Positions 27,295 to 35,190 of a stretch of 64,000 bases of DNA are shown in pieces (position 1 is the stretch's first letter; each line of letters opens with the position of its first letter). This DNA is from Selenomonas sp. (GTDB lineage: Bacteria > Bacillota_C > Negativicutes > Selenomonadales > Selenomonadaceae), in contig NZ_JAILPX010000047.1 of assembly GCF_024699275.1 (NCBI RefSeq), positions 32,352 through 96,351 of the forward strand, written 5' to 3'. Made by a program: the position numbers and the translations under genes. The notes under the pieces are model-generated. The model was not told the DNA's origin. It made no database searches and worked only from the letters and a program-made list of their open reading frames with translations.

Positions 27295-28113
27295 TTAAAC
27301 CCGGTCATCCCGGCGTTCGCGGCATATCCCCCGGTCTGCATTACGCAGGAAGCGCAGGATATGATCCACCTCTTCACAAGCGGGAACCTCCTGTTCAATA
27401 ACGCTTACCGCCTGCTGCAACGTCAAGCCTGAACGGTAGAGAACCTTATACGCCTGTTTGATACTGCGGCGGGCCGCCGGCTCAATTCCTGCCCGAGACA
27501 TACCTACAGCGTTCAAACCAGCCACCTTAGCTGGCTGCCCGGCGACAATCGTGAAGGGCACGACATCCTGTACCAGACGGCTCATACCACCGATCATGGC
27601 ATTGCGTCCGATTTTCACAAACTGATGTACCCCTGTCATGCCGCCAATAACAGCCCGGTCTTCCACCACTGCATGACCTGCCAAACTTGCCACATTGGAC
27701 ATGATTACCCGATTGCCTACCACGCAATTATGGGCTACATGTGTCAACGCCATCAGCAGACAATCATTACCTATACGGGTTTCCTCTCCTTCACCAGTAG
27801 CCCGGTGTACCGTTGCCCCTTCCCGGATTACGGTCCTGTCCCCGATACTGGTATAACTTTTTTCTCCCTTGAATTTGAGATCCTGTGGTTCTTCACCAAT
27901 AGAAGCCCCTTGATAGATATGACATTCCCGACCAATTTTCGTCCAGCCCGTAATGACCACATGGGGACCCACGATGGTATTTTCACCAATTTCTACATTG
28001 GTGCCGATAACACTATAGGGACCAATCTTTACACCAGCAGCAATCTTAGCTCCATCCTCAATAATCGCCGTGGGATGTATCTGCGCCTCTGCATGAATAG
28101 TTTCCGCACTCAT
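27295..28113 (-). CDS. lpxA: LpxA, UDP-GlcNAc O-acyltransferase
   Basis: A 272-residue left-handed beta-helix protein with many hexapeptide repeats (IHPTAIIEDGAKIAAGVKIG and similar). The catalytic histidine is in THVAHNCVVGN. It adds the first acyl chain of lipid A. The C-terminal helices (about 195-272) are of normal length. AGGAG lies 9 bases before the ATG. lpxI follows after 34 bp, while fabZ lies 178 bp upstream. Confidence 0.96.
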   Translation of the reverse strand: MSAETIHAEAQIHPTAIIEDGAKIAAGVKIGPYSVIGTNVEIGENTIVGPHVVITGWTKIGRECHIYQGASIGEEPQDLKFKGEKSYTSIGDRTVIREGATVHRATGEGEETRIGNDCLLMALTHVAHNCVVGNRVIMSNVASLAGHAVVEDRAVIGGMTGVHQFVKIGRNAMIGGMSRLVQDVVPFTIVAGQPAKVAGLNAVGMSRAGIEPAARRSIKQAYKVLYRSGLTLQQAVSVIEQEVPACEEVDHILRFLRNADRGICRERRDDRV

Positions 28114-28291
28114 CTGCTACAACTCCTTATAATACCGCAAGGACAACCCCGCCTAACGGTCTAATCCTAGTCTTTGCTCTGTCTTTCCTAATATACTCCA
28201 AAATTGACCGCTACATCTCTCTCTCAATCCATCAGCAAATTTAGGCATAATTCGAGTTGAACAAAGATTATCTTCCAAATTTAACCAAAAA

Positions 28292-28732
28292 TCACATATT
28301 CTCTTCTTTTTTCATGGCAAACTTGAAATCTGCAGAGGCGGCCAGTTCATCTCCTACATAGCCATCACAATGCAACAGACCAAAATCCCCGCGAACCTTG
28401 ACGATGTGTGCTTTGGTAACCAACTGATCCCCAGGCACCACGGGCCGTTTGAACTTGATATTTTCCATCCCACCGAACATGGCAATCTTCCCCCGATGCT
28501 CCTCCGGATACAACATGGCCACACCGCCCACCTGGGCCATAGCCTCTAAAATCAATACGCCCGGCATAATAGGGTGCCCAGGAAAATGGCCGGCAAACTG
28601 TGGCTCATTCATGGTGATATTCTTAATCCCCGTAGCCGACTTAAAGGGCTCAATTTCTATAATACGATCCACCAACAACATAGGCGGACGATGGGGTAAA
28701 ATCTTCATAATGTCCGTAATTTCCAATACCAT
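28292..28732 (-). CDS. fabZ: FabZ, 3-hydroxyacyl-ACP dehydratase
   Basis: A 146-residue hot-dog-fold enzyme with catalytic His in LPHRPPMLLVDRI (His about 14) and Glu in PGVLILEAMAQ. It competes with LpxA for 3-hydroxyacyl-ACP and balances phospholipid and lipid A synthesis. GAGGG precedes the ATG. Placement between lpxC and lpxA is the common arrangement in diderm Firmicutes and proteobacteria. Confidence 0.95.
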   Translation of the reverse strand: MVLEITDIMKILPHRPPMLLVDRIIEIEPFKSATGIKNITMNEPQFAGHFPGHPIMPGVLILEAMAQVGGVAMLYPEEHRGKIAMFGGMENIKFKRPVVPGDQLVTKAHIVKVRGDFGLLHCDGYVGDELAASADFKFAMKKEENM

Positions 28733-28762
28733 TGCAATTCCCTCTTCCTGTATATTTCTCCA

Positions 28763-29590
28763 TTAACCAAGATTTTCCAACAATTTTTTTGCTAAACGCG
28801 TATTCAGTGCATGGCCAGAAGCCACAGCAACCACATGACCACGAATTGGACCTGCCAAACGCAAATCACCAATAACATCCAGAATTTTATGACGCACCAA
28901 TTCATCTTCAAAATGCAGGGGATTCAGCCAGCCTTCATCATTGTACACAATAACGCTTTCCAGCGTCCCCCCAAGCCCGAGGCCCATGCTGCGCAAGGCT
29001 TCAATCTCCTTTTCATAAGCAATGGTACGGGCCGAAGCAATCTCCTGCTCATATAGTTCCGGGCTGATTTCAAAATTCTCATACTGAATACCGATAAGCT
29101 TATGTGGATTCACCGAGGTAAAGCTCACACGAAATCCATCATAGGGCAAAACCATCACAAAACGATTATGTTCATCATCATCAATACGGTAAACCTTATC
29201 CACCACGATTTCCCGTCGTTCTGCCGCCAGTTCCTTTACCCCCGCTGACCTGATAGTATGGAAGAACGCCAGCGAAGAACCATCTGCCACCGGGGGTTCC
29301 TCCGCATCAAGTTCAATATAGCAATTATCGATATTCAAGGCATGAAAAGCACTCATCAGATGCTCAATGGTAAACACCTTACAGCCGTTTTCCTCCACAG
29401 TTGTAGCCCGCATTGTGGACGTAACATTCGCAGCAGTAGCATGAATCTTTGGATTTCCATCTAAATCCATCCGCACAAATACCAAACCTGTATTTGCAGG
29501 TGCCGGTTTCATTACCATTTGCACTTCCCGCCCCGAATGAAGGCCAATACCTTTATAAACAGCTTCAGCCGCCAATGTAGTCTGTTGCAA
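28763..29590 (-). CDS. lpxC: LpxC, UDP-3-O-acyl-GlcNAc deacetylase
   Basis: A 275-residue zinc amidase performing the committed step of lipid A synthesis. Zinc ligands are seen in TIEHLMSAFHAL and HKILDVIGDLRL; the last block also supplies catalytic residues. The N-terminus QTTLAAEAVYKGIGLHSG is typical. It starts with TTG at 29590 behind GGGAGG, which may reduce translation of this rate-limiting enzyme. No long C-terminal degradation tail like that of E. coli is present. Confidence 0.96.
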   Translation of the reverse strand: MQQTTLAAEAVYKGIGLHSGREVQMVMKPAPANTGLVFVRMDLDGNPKIHATAANVTSTMRATTVEENGCKVFTIEHLMSAFHALNIDNCYIELDAEEPPVADGSSLAFFHTIRSAGVKELAAERREIVVDKVYRIDDDEHNRFVMVLPYDGFRVSFTSVNPHKLIGIQYENFEISPELYEQEIASARTIAYEKEIEALRSMGLGLGGTLESVIVYNDEGWLNPLHFEDELVRHKILDVIGDLRLAGPIRGHVVAVASGHALNTRLAKKLLENLG

Positions 29591-29610
29591 ATCTCTTCCT
29601 CCCGAATCTT

Positions 29611-30504
29611 TTAATCCAACTGGGTAAAATCTATATCCGTGTACTCTTCTCGAATGGACTTCCAGCGATCATGAAGCCAAAACCACTCTTCCGGGTATTT
29701 CCGCACGTGTTCCTCGATAGCCTTATTGATTAGTTGGGTAGCACGTTTGATATCCTCGCGTTTATCTTGGGTTTTCTCCACATAAAAAGGACCTTCCACC
29801 AGCAGTGTATGAAACCCTTTTTCATCCCGATGCATAAAAGACGTAAAGATTGGCACCCCTTGGAATCTAGCCATAGAAGCCGCTCCCGGCGTAGTATTGG
29901 TCGGCTGACCAAAAAAATCCAACACAATACCATCATGCCGGTTGGTATCCTGATCCATAATCAAACCAATGGCCCAGCCTTTTTTCAGCATGGCAAACAT
30001 TTCCCGCACCCCGGTCTTATAAGTAATATGCATACCAATCATGGTGCGATACTCATTGATGAAACGGTCAGCCGCCGAATCTTTTTGTTTCATTGCCACG
30101 CCCACCAAAGGAATTCCTGCCATAGCAAAGGCACCTCCCATAAGTTCCCAATTGCCACTATGCGCAGCAGCAATCACAGCACCTTTACCAGCAGCCATAC
30201 CTTGTTGCAATTTTTCCAAACCCTCAATATGAACATATCTCTGCGGATTCTTTTTGATAAGAGGAAAGCGTAACACTTCAAATAGCATAGGCCCAAAACG
30301 GACCGTACTTTCTTTCGCTATGCAGACAGCCTCTCGATCATCTATGCCCAAGCACATCTTTATCTGTTTGATGGCCATATTCTTCCGCTTCTGGGGAACC
30401 ACCAGCCAGGCAATGTTTCCCAGCAACTGCCCCAAAACTTCACATCCCCCTCTGGGCAAGCAGCAAACCAGCCAGCTTATGGCTTTTAAAACATAGTACA
30501 ACAA
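29611..30504 (-). CDS. Lipid A late acyltransferase, LpxL/HtrB family (copy 2)
   Basis: A 297-residue LpxL/HtrB-family protein with N-terminal anchor, catalytic box AAHSGNWELMGG, MDQDTNRHDGIVLDFFGQPTNTTPG, and PEEWFWLHDRW. It starts with TTG at 30504; its GAGGG site lies within the last codons of lpxD. It sits between lpxD and lpxC, unlike copy 1 near lptC. The chain it adds, and whether it acts before or after copy 1, are unknown. Confidence 0.9.
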   Translation of the reverse strand: MLYYVLKAISWLVCCLPRGGCEVLGQLLGNIAWLVVPQKRKNMAIKQIKMCLGIDDREAVCIAKESTVRFGPMLFEVLRFPLIKKNPQRYVHIEGLEKLQQGMAAGKGAVIAAAHSGNWELMGGAFAMAGIPLVGVAMKQKDSAADRFINEYRTMIGMHITYKTGVREMFAMLKKGWAIGLIMDQDTNRHDGIVLDFFGQPTNTTPGAASMARFQGVPIFTSFMHRDEKGFHTLLVEGPFYVEKTQDKREDIKRATQLINKAIEEHVRKYPEEWFWLHDRWKSIREEYTDIDFTQLD

Positions 30505-30508
30505 CGTC

Positions 30509-31525
30509 TTAGCCCTCGTACTTTGCTAATTTCTTTTCCAACTGTTTAATCTTTTTATTCATTTCCGGCAAACGCTTCATAAGCGCCTGCATACGCAGCC
30601 ACTCGGCATGGGGCTGTACCGGAAAACCTGCACAGAACACACCCTCAGGCATATCCCCGATAATCCCGGCCCGCCCAGCGTAAACCGAGTTTGCTCCAAT
30701 ATTGATATGGCCTACCGTTCCCGTCTGACCGCCAAAAGTCACATTGTGCCCCACAGTAGTGGACCCAGAAATTCCTGTCTGCGCCACAATCAGGCAGTTA
30801 GCACCGATTTTGCAGTTATGACCAATATGAACAAGATTATCAATTTTCGTTCCTTTACCGATAACTGTGGCCCCCATAGCAGCCCGGTCAATACCATCAT
30901 GGGCACCAATTTCCACATCATCTTCCACCACTACAACACCAACTTGTGGAACTTTGGTATGAACACCATCTTTAGTGGTGAATCCAAAGCCATCTGAACC
31001 GATAACTGCAGAACTGTGAATCACACAGCGTTTACCTATCCGGCAATATTCCCGTACAGTAGCACTGGAATAAATTACCGTGTCTTCACCAATTTCAGCA
31101 TATTGCCCAATATAGGTATGGGGATAAAGCACTGCATGATCGCCAATAACCGCATGATCATCAACTACGGCAAAGGGCATTATGGTAACATTTTTACCAA
31201 GTCTTACGTCCTTACCGATATAGGCTTTATCACTTACCTCCTGGGGGCGTTCCAATTTCGGCGTAAAAGCTTCCAACAGCCTGGCAAAAGCTGCCCGCGG
31301 GTCCTGTACATAGAGGGCTGTTTTGGGGAAATCCTCAATTCCCTCCGGCAACATTACGGCTGCGGCTTTACAAGACTTAGCCTCTTCAATATGCGGCTCC
31401 ACTGCAAACGTCAGGTCATGTTCGCCAGCTCCGGCGATATTGTCAAGGCCCGTAATCTCTATAGCTCCATCTCCCGCAATACGGGCGCCGATGATCTCGG
31501 CAATCTCTTGCAATGTCTTTTTCAT
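30509..31525 (-). CDS. lpxD: LpxD, UDP-3-O-acylglucosamine N-acyltransferase
   Basis: A 338-residue protein with an N-terminal uridine-binding domain (about 1-100), a hexapeptide beta-helix (about 100-300) and a C-terminal helix. The catalytic histidine is in [12 protein letters not shown]. It adds the N-linked acyl chain after LpxC. GGGAG precedes the ATG. It is 15 bp behind the small Skp-like lipoprotein gene and 4 bp before the acyltransferase. Confidence 0.96.
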   Translation of the reverse strand: MKKTLQEIAEIIGARIAGDGAIEITGLDNIAGAGEHDLTFAVEPHIEEAKSCKAAAVMLPEGIEDFPKTALYVQDPRAAFARLLEAFTPKLERPQEVSDKAYIGKDVRLGKNVTIMPFAVVDDHAVIGDHAVLYPHTYIGQYAEIGEDTVIYSSATVREYCRIGKRCVIHSSAVIGSDGFGFTTKDGVHTKVPQVGVVVVEDDVEIGAHDGIDRAAMGATVIGKGTKIDNLVHIGHNCKIGANCLIVAQTGISGSTTVGHNVTFGGQTGTVGHINIGANSVYAGRAGIIGDMPEGVFCAGFPVQPHAEWLRMQALMKRLPEMNKKIKQLEKKLAKYEG

Positions 31526-31540
31526 TCTGGCACTCCCATC

Positions 31541-31990
31541 TCACTGCAATTGGGCAATGACATCATCCGTCACATCCACAGCACCAGTGACAGCCGTGGG
31601 CTGTTCCAAGCTATTATTTACTACCGCATCCAGCTTCTTTTCTTTCGTAACAGCCGCCAAAGCCACATCCATCTTTTGACGCAGCTGCAGCGAATAGGAC
31701 TGGTTCAATCCTTGAATCTTGCGCTGGCTTTCCATCTGCGCCTTTTGCAAATCTTCCTGACTCATGTTGGGATTCTCCTGCATTTTCTTCTGCAGTTCTT
31801 CCCCTGCCTGAGTCTGTGCCTCTTCAATTTTCTGATTTCCCTCTTCGATAAGGCTATTTATCTGCGGTGCCTCCTTCGACACCCGCTCTCCATCTATATA
31901 GCCAATCTTTGTCTGTCCGCAACCACTGGCTAAAGTAGCGCAAAGCAATGCCATAGTCATTGCTGCCGCAGTTTTTTTTCTTAATTTCAT
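31541..31990 (-). CDS. Small Skp/OmpH-like lipoprotein
   Basis: A 149-residue protein with a lipoprotein signal (LASGC around residues 20-24), then KIGYIDGERVSKEAPQINSLIEEG, a helical charged stretch (about 50-115), and VVNNSLEQPTAVTGAVDVTDDVIAQLQ. The start and end match the OmpH/Skp pattern (VDxxxV...DVTxxVI). It is shorter in the helical arms than the family average and is lipid-anchored. It is the third Skp-like gene in a row. It may act as a membrane-tethered chaperone; this is inference. Confidence 0.75.
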   Translation of the reverse strand: MKLRKKTAAAMTMALLCATLASGCGQTKIGYIDGERVSKEAPQINSLIEEGNQKIEEAQTQAGEELQKKMQENPNMSQEDLQKAQMESQRKIQGLNQSYSLQLRQKMDVALAAVTKEKKLDAVVNNSLEQPTAVTGAVDVTDDVIAQLQ

Positions 31991-32025
31991 GCTGACTTCG
32001 CTTCTTTCTTTGTCTTCTTGATTAT

Positions 32026-33114
32026 TTACAGATTTTTCATTTCCTGTACAATTTCCGCAGTAACATCCTGCGTGGTTATCCCGATTGCAACACTGCGGTG
32101 AGACTGCGAATAATCCTTCACACCCGCATCTGGCAGAAATATGGACAACTCCTGTGGATGATGCACCAGAATCAGGGTAAGATGATGCAATATTGCAATC
32201 TTTGCCGCCCTCCCCATCACATCATTAAAAATATGTGCTTGCAAAGCGGCAAGTTCGGCTTTCTTTTCCTCCAAAAGCTGACGCTTTTCCAGCCGCTTCT
32301 GAACCTTAAGGGCTGCATCCTGTTGTTTAGCCAAAGCCTCCGCATTACGCTTATCCGCATCTGTCTTGGTTTTTAAAGCTTCCGCCATCTTCTGGTCTTT
32401 TAATTGGGGCAGACTGGCCCGCCATGCGGTAAGTTCCGGCCCCAATTCATGCTGTACGTAAGCTTCAATCTCCGCCCTATAAGCCTGCCACAAATCGTAC
32501 TGTCGCCGTCCCCGTTCCGCTTGCAGGCGGCTGCGCTCCTGAATCCATTCTTCCCGCTCCTGGGCTATGCTCTCCTTAGAATCCAGGGGATTATGCATAG
32601 CAGACTGATTATCCAACTTGATATTGATATTAAGAATAGCATTCAAGTATTCTTCATCAAGGGCCTGACGGCGAGCCTGAAAATCCTCAGCTGTGCGTTT
32701 TTTGTAAGTGTCCCGCAGTTTTTGTGCTTTACGTTCCAGTTCAGCCCTGCCACCGATAACATCCGCTGCATTCTTCTGCCAAACGGACTCCTTAAAGGTT
32801 TCCTCCAGCAGCTCAGGCGGTTGTAGCGTTAGCATATCCCCTACATCATTGCATTCAAGTTCCAGCAGATCACACTCTGCCTGCAGTGCAGTTTCTTTTT
32901 CATAGTCTGGATGTGCTTCCAGGACCTGCCGCCAGTCAATCAGCCCCGTATCTGCCGAAACCTGACCGCGATCAATAGGCACCTGAGACTTAAGGATATC
33001 CCTGGCCAGCCAGGCCCCTAACAAAACAAAGGCCAGAGCAACGATCCCGCCTACAAAAATATACCGGCTTCGCTGCCCCTTTACTGCTCCTTCGTCCCTG
33101 CTGTTCTCTGCCAT
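32026..33114 (-). CDS. Membrane-anchored long coiled-coil protein with Skp/OmpH-like end
   Basis: A 362-residue protein with one N-terminal membrane segment (about 20-38), a segment TGLIDWRQVLEAHPDYEKE resembling the first strand and helix of OmpH (VDYxxVLxxHP), then long charged helices rich in Lys, Glu, Ala, Arg and Gln over about residues 65-295, and a C-terminal block with SVAIGITTQDVTAEIVQEMKNL, like the DVTxxVL end of Skp. It looks like a Skp relative with much longer arms. ATG at 33114 is preferred to the GTG at 33123 because GAGG has 8-base spacing to it. Confidence 0.6.
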   Translation of the reverse strand: MAENSRDEGAVKGQRSRYIFVGGIVALAFVLLGAWLARDILKSQVPIDRGQVSADTGLIDWRQVLEAHPDYEKETALQAECDLLELECNDVGDMLTLQPPELLEETFKESVWQKNAADVIGGRAELERKAQKLRDTYKKRTAEDFQARRQALDEEYLNAILNINIKLDNQSAMHNPLDSKESIAQEREEWIQERSRLQAERGRRQYDLWQAYRAEIEAYVQHELGPELTAWRASLPQLKDQKMAEALKTKTDADKRNAEALAKQQDAALKVQKRLEKRQLLEEKKAELAALQAHIFNDVMGRAAKIAILHHLTLILVHHPQELSIFLPDAGVKDYSQSHRSVAIGITTQDVTAEIVQEMKNL

Positions 33115-33219
33115 GGCTGACACCTCACCATTTTAGGCGGGATTCTGCTCGCCGCCTGCTTCACTACTCCTGCCCTTACCTGCTGAGGCAGGGAACATCT
33201 TCTTTCCTCATTATAAGCC

Positions 33220-33254
33220 TAAAAGTAGTACCGAGCATAGATTTGCTCGGTACT
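33220..33254 (-). terminator. Stem-loop behind skp
   Basis: AGTACCGAGCA (33227-33237) and TGCTCGGTACT (33244-33254) form a perfect 11-bp stem with a 6-base loop, 37 bp after the skp stop on the minus strand. The bases after the stem are ACTTTT, a short T run, so partial termination or RNA 3'-end protection is likely. Confidence 0.6.
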
Positions 33255-33291
33255 GCCAATGTTTATATCTAATCAGTGTAGCACCTGACTA

Positions 33292-33756
33292 TTATTTGCT
33301 AACTTGTTTCAGTACATCCTGGGTAATGTCTACACCACCGTAAACAACAGCGCCCTTATCCAAAACTACGGAAAGTCCCTTCTGCTCTGCAACTTTCTTT
33401 ACGGATTCTTCCACACTTTTGGTAATCGGTTCCATGAGTTCCTGATTTTTCTGCTGCAACCGCTGCTGCGTCTGGGTATAATAATCACGTTTCTCATTAT
33501 CGTTCATATTCGCAGACTTCTCTTCGAATTCTTTCTGTGCTTCCTGTACAGCAGTCTGCATTTCATTGGATGCGGACTGCACCTGCGGATGCTGACTCAT
33601 AATCTGGCTATAATCTACCACGCCCACATTGGAACTAGCCGCGCTGGCCATATTGGGGCCAAACTGAGTCAGCGCCATAGCAACTACGGATCCTACAAAA
33701 GCCAACGCAATAAGAATGCTGACAATCTTAACCTGTTTTTTCTGCAATTTAACCAT
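33292..33756 (-). CDS. skp: Skp/OmpH periplasmic chaperone
   Basis: A 154-residue protein with a hydrophobic N-terminus (about 9-40; cleavage possible near ASAASS), then NVGVVDYSQIMSQHPQVQSA, a long helical hairpin (about 60-125) and GLSVVLDKGAVVYGGVDITQDVLKQ. This is the canonical OmpH/Skp layout, a periplasmic holdase for outer-membrane proteins. It has its own strong promoter and sits behind bamA and the barrel-like gene, as in many Gram-negatives. Confidence 0.9.
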   Translation of the reverse strand: MVKLQKKQVKIVSILIALAFVGSVVAMALTQFGPNMASAASSNVGVVDYSQIMSQHPQVQSASNEMQTAVQEAQKEFEEKSANMNDNEKRDYYTQTQQRLQQKNQELMEPITKSVEESVKKVAEQKGLSVVLDKGAVVYGGVDITQDVLKQVSK

Positions 33757-33816
33757 TTCAAAATCTCCTTTTCCTATCGAGGAATTTTCATATTAATATA
33801 GTCATACTCGATAAAC

Positions 33817-33845
33817 ATTATAACGTTACCATCCAATTTTTGCAA
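33817..33845 (-). promoter_or_regulatory. Promoter of skp and the lpx genes behind it
   Basis: TTGCAA (33845-33840) and TATAAT (33822-33817) are 17 bp apart on the minus strand. The start would be near 33810, giving a 50-nt leader before skp. Confidence 0.8.
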
Positions 33846-33885
33846 TGAGAAAATGTCCCACTTAATGTTCTCACAAGGCAACGCC

Positions 33886-35190
33886 TTAAAAATTACCAAT
33901 CAGCCGCAGCCAATTTTGTTCGTTATCAAAGATGTATTCCAAACCTAGAAAGTCGTGCAGCCGATAGCGAATACCCACTTCGCCCAGGCGGTCTGCCTGA
34001 CGATATTCATAACGCAAAAGCCAGCGTGAGGATAGTTTCTGTCTCACCTCATAGATAAAGCCATAATGCTGCAGGTCATAGCGTAAAGCAGCATAACGGC
34101 CGCCGCGAAAGAGATGCCCCCAACCGAGCTGATAGCCCCAGGACATCTCTTCTGGCTGTAGTTCTGTTACAGCGAAGATTTCATCATACTTCCCCAGCAT
34201 TCGCCCGGCATGAAGCCGTAAGAGCAGATTCTGTCGGCTGCCACGATCCTTATTCCGGCCGATATCCAGCCAACCAGACAGGCGAAAATGATATTGAGAG
34301 GAATCCGTGCGACTCATAACATCAACACGCTCCGCCGGTTCAATTTTTACCTTTGTCTGCATATGCAGTACGCGAAACGCCCTGCAGCTATCTAACCCCT
34401 GCGCAAATTGTCTTTCTAAATCATCCCGATGACGTTGAACAAATGCTACAGGCACACCTACAATATCATCCACTTGTTTCTGCATATTTTTCCGTTGGGA
34501 AAGCAATGCACTATTGGGCAGTGTATCCGAGCGCATGGATAAATCCACTGTCCGCACTACCGGCAGTCTTGGAAAAACAGTCAGCTTGACCCTTGCCACA
34601 GGCTCGGGATCTAAGTCAAAATCCGCTCGAAATTCCGGCAAATGCTCTTGCAGATAGTCCCCCAAATGCTGCTTTAACACACCATTAGTCCAATCGGCCG
34701 CTGCTGTGGGCAACCCAATCAGGGCCGCTTGAAACACGCTTTCTACACCAGCCAAATCCTGACGAACAAGTTTTTCGATTCGTGGCGGCATTCCCTCTAC
34801 AGCCGTATCCACCTGCACCTGCCGTATGGTTTCCGCCCAGGGAATAAGATCCACCTTCACTTTGGTCTTAACGGCTGGTTCCACAGTTACTTGCCTGACT
34901 GTATAACCAACCAAAACCTTATTAAAAACCTCGTGAATCAGCTTTTCATAGATTGTCCGCTCAGCCTGCACCGCCGCAATTTCCTTCCCCTCCAGCAACT
35001 GACTGGCAATGGTGGCCACACTGCGATTCATCCGCTCTGCCACCAAGGGCGGTAAATTGCTTTGGGCAAAGGTTTCTGCTGTCACCACTTCTACCCGTGA
35101 TGCAGCCTGAGCCTGCCAAGGCAGGAACAAGATTGTCCCCAGCAAAAACACCAGCCCGACCGCTCGTCTCATCCTGCGCCATTTTGCCAT
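33886..35190 (-). CDS. Unrecognised secreted protein with barrel-like C-terminus, directly behind bamA
   Basis: A 434-residue protein that I do not recognise. It has a signal peptide (about 1-29, WQAQA before ASRVE). The middle (about 90-230) holds alternating valine-rich strands such as VTVEPAVKTKVKVDLIPW and ARVKLTVFPRLPVVRTVDL, which could be POTRA-like or similar small beta domains. The last roughly 150 residues alternate aromatic and polar residues (YHFRLSGWLDIG, AALRYDLQHYGFIYEV, WLLRYEYRQ) and end in Phe, like an outer-membrane beta-barrel of about 8-10 strands. The ATG follows the bamA stop with no gap, so translation is probably coupled. A role as a BamA partner is inference. Confidence 0.7.
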   Translation of the reverse strand: MAKWRRMRRAVGLVFLLGTILFLPWQAQAASRVEVVTAETFAQSNLPPLVAERMNRSVATIASQLLEGKEIAAVQAERTIYEKLIHEVFNKVLVGYTVRQVTVEPAVKTKVKVDLIPWAETIRQVQVDTAVEGMPPRIEKLVRQDLAGVESVFQAALIGLPTAAADWTNGVLKQHLGDYLQEHLPEFRADFDLDPEPVARVKLTVFPRLPVVRTVDLSMRSDTLPNSALLSQRKNMQKQVDDIVGVPVAFVQRHRDDLERQFAQGLDSCRAFRVLHMQTKVKIEPAERVDVMSRTDSSQYHFRLSGWLDIGRNKDRGSRQNLLLRLHAGRMLGKYDEIFAVTELQPEEMSWGYQLGWGHLFRGGRYAALRYDLQHYGFIYEVRQKLSSRWLLRYEYRQADRLGEVGIRYRLHDFLGLEYIFDNEQNWLRLIGNF

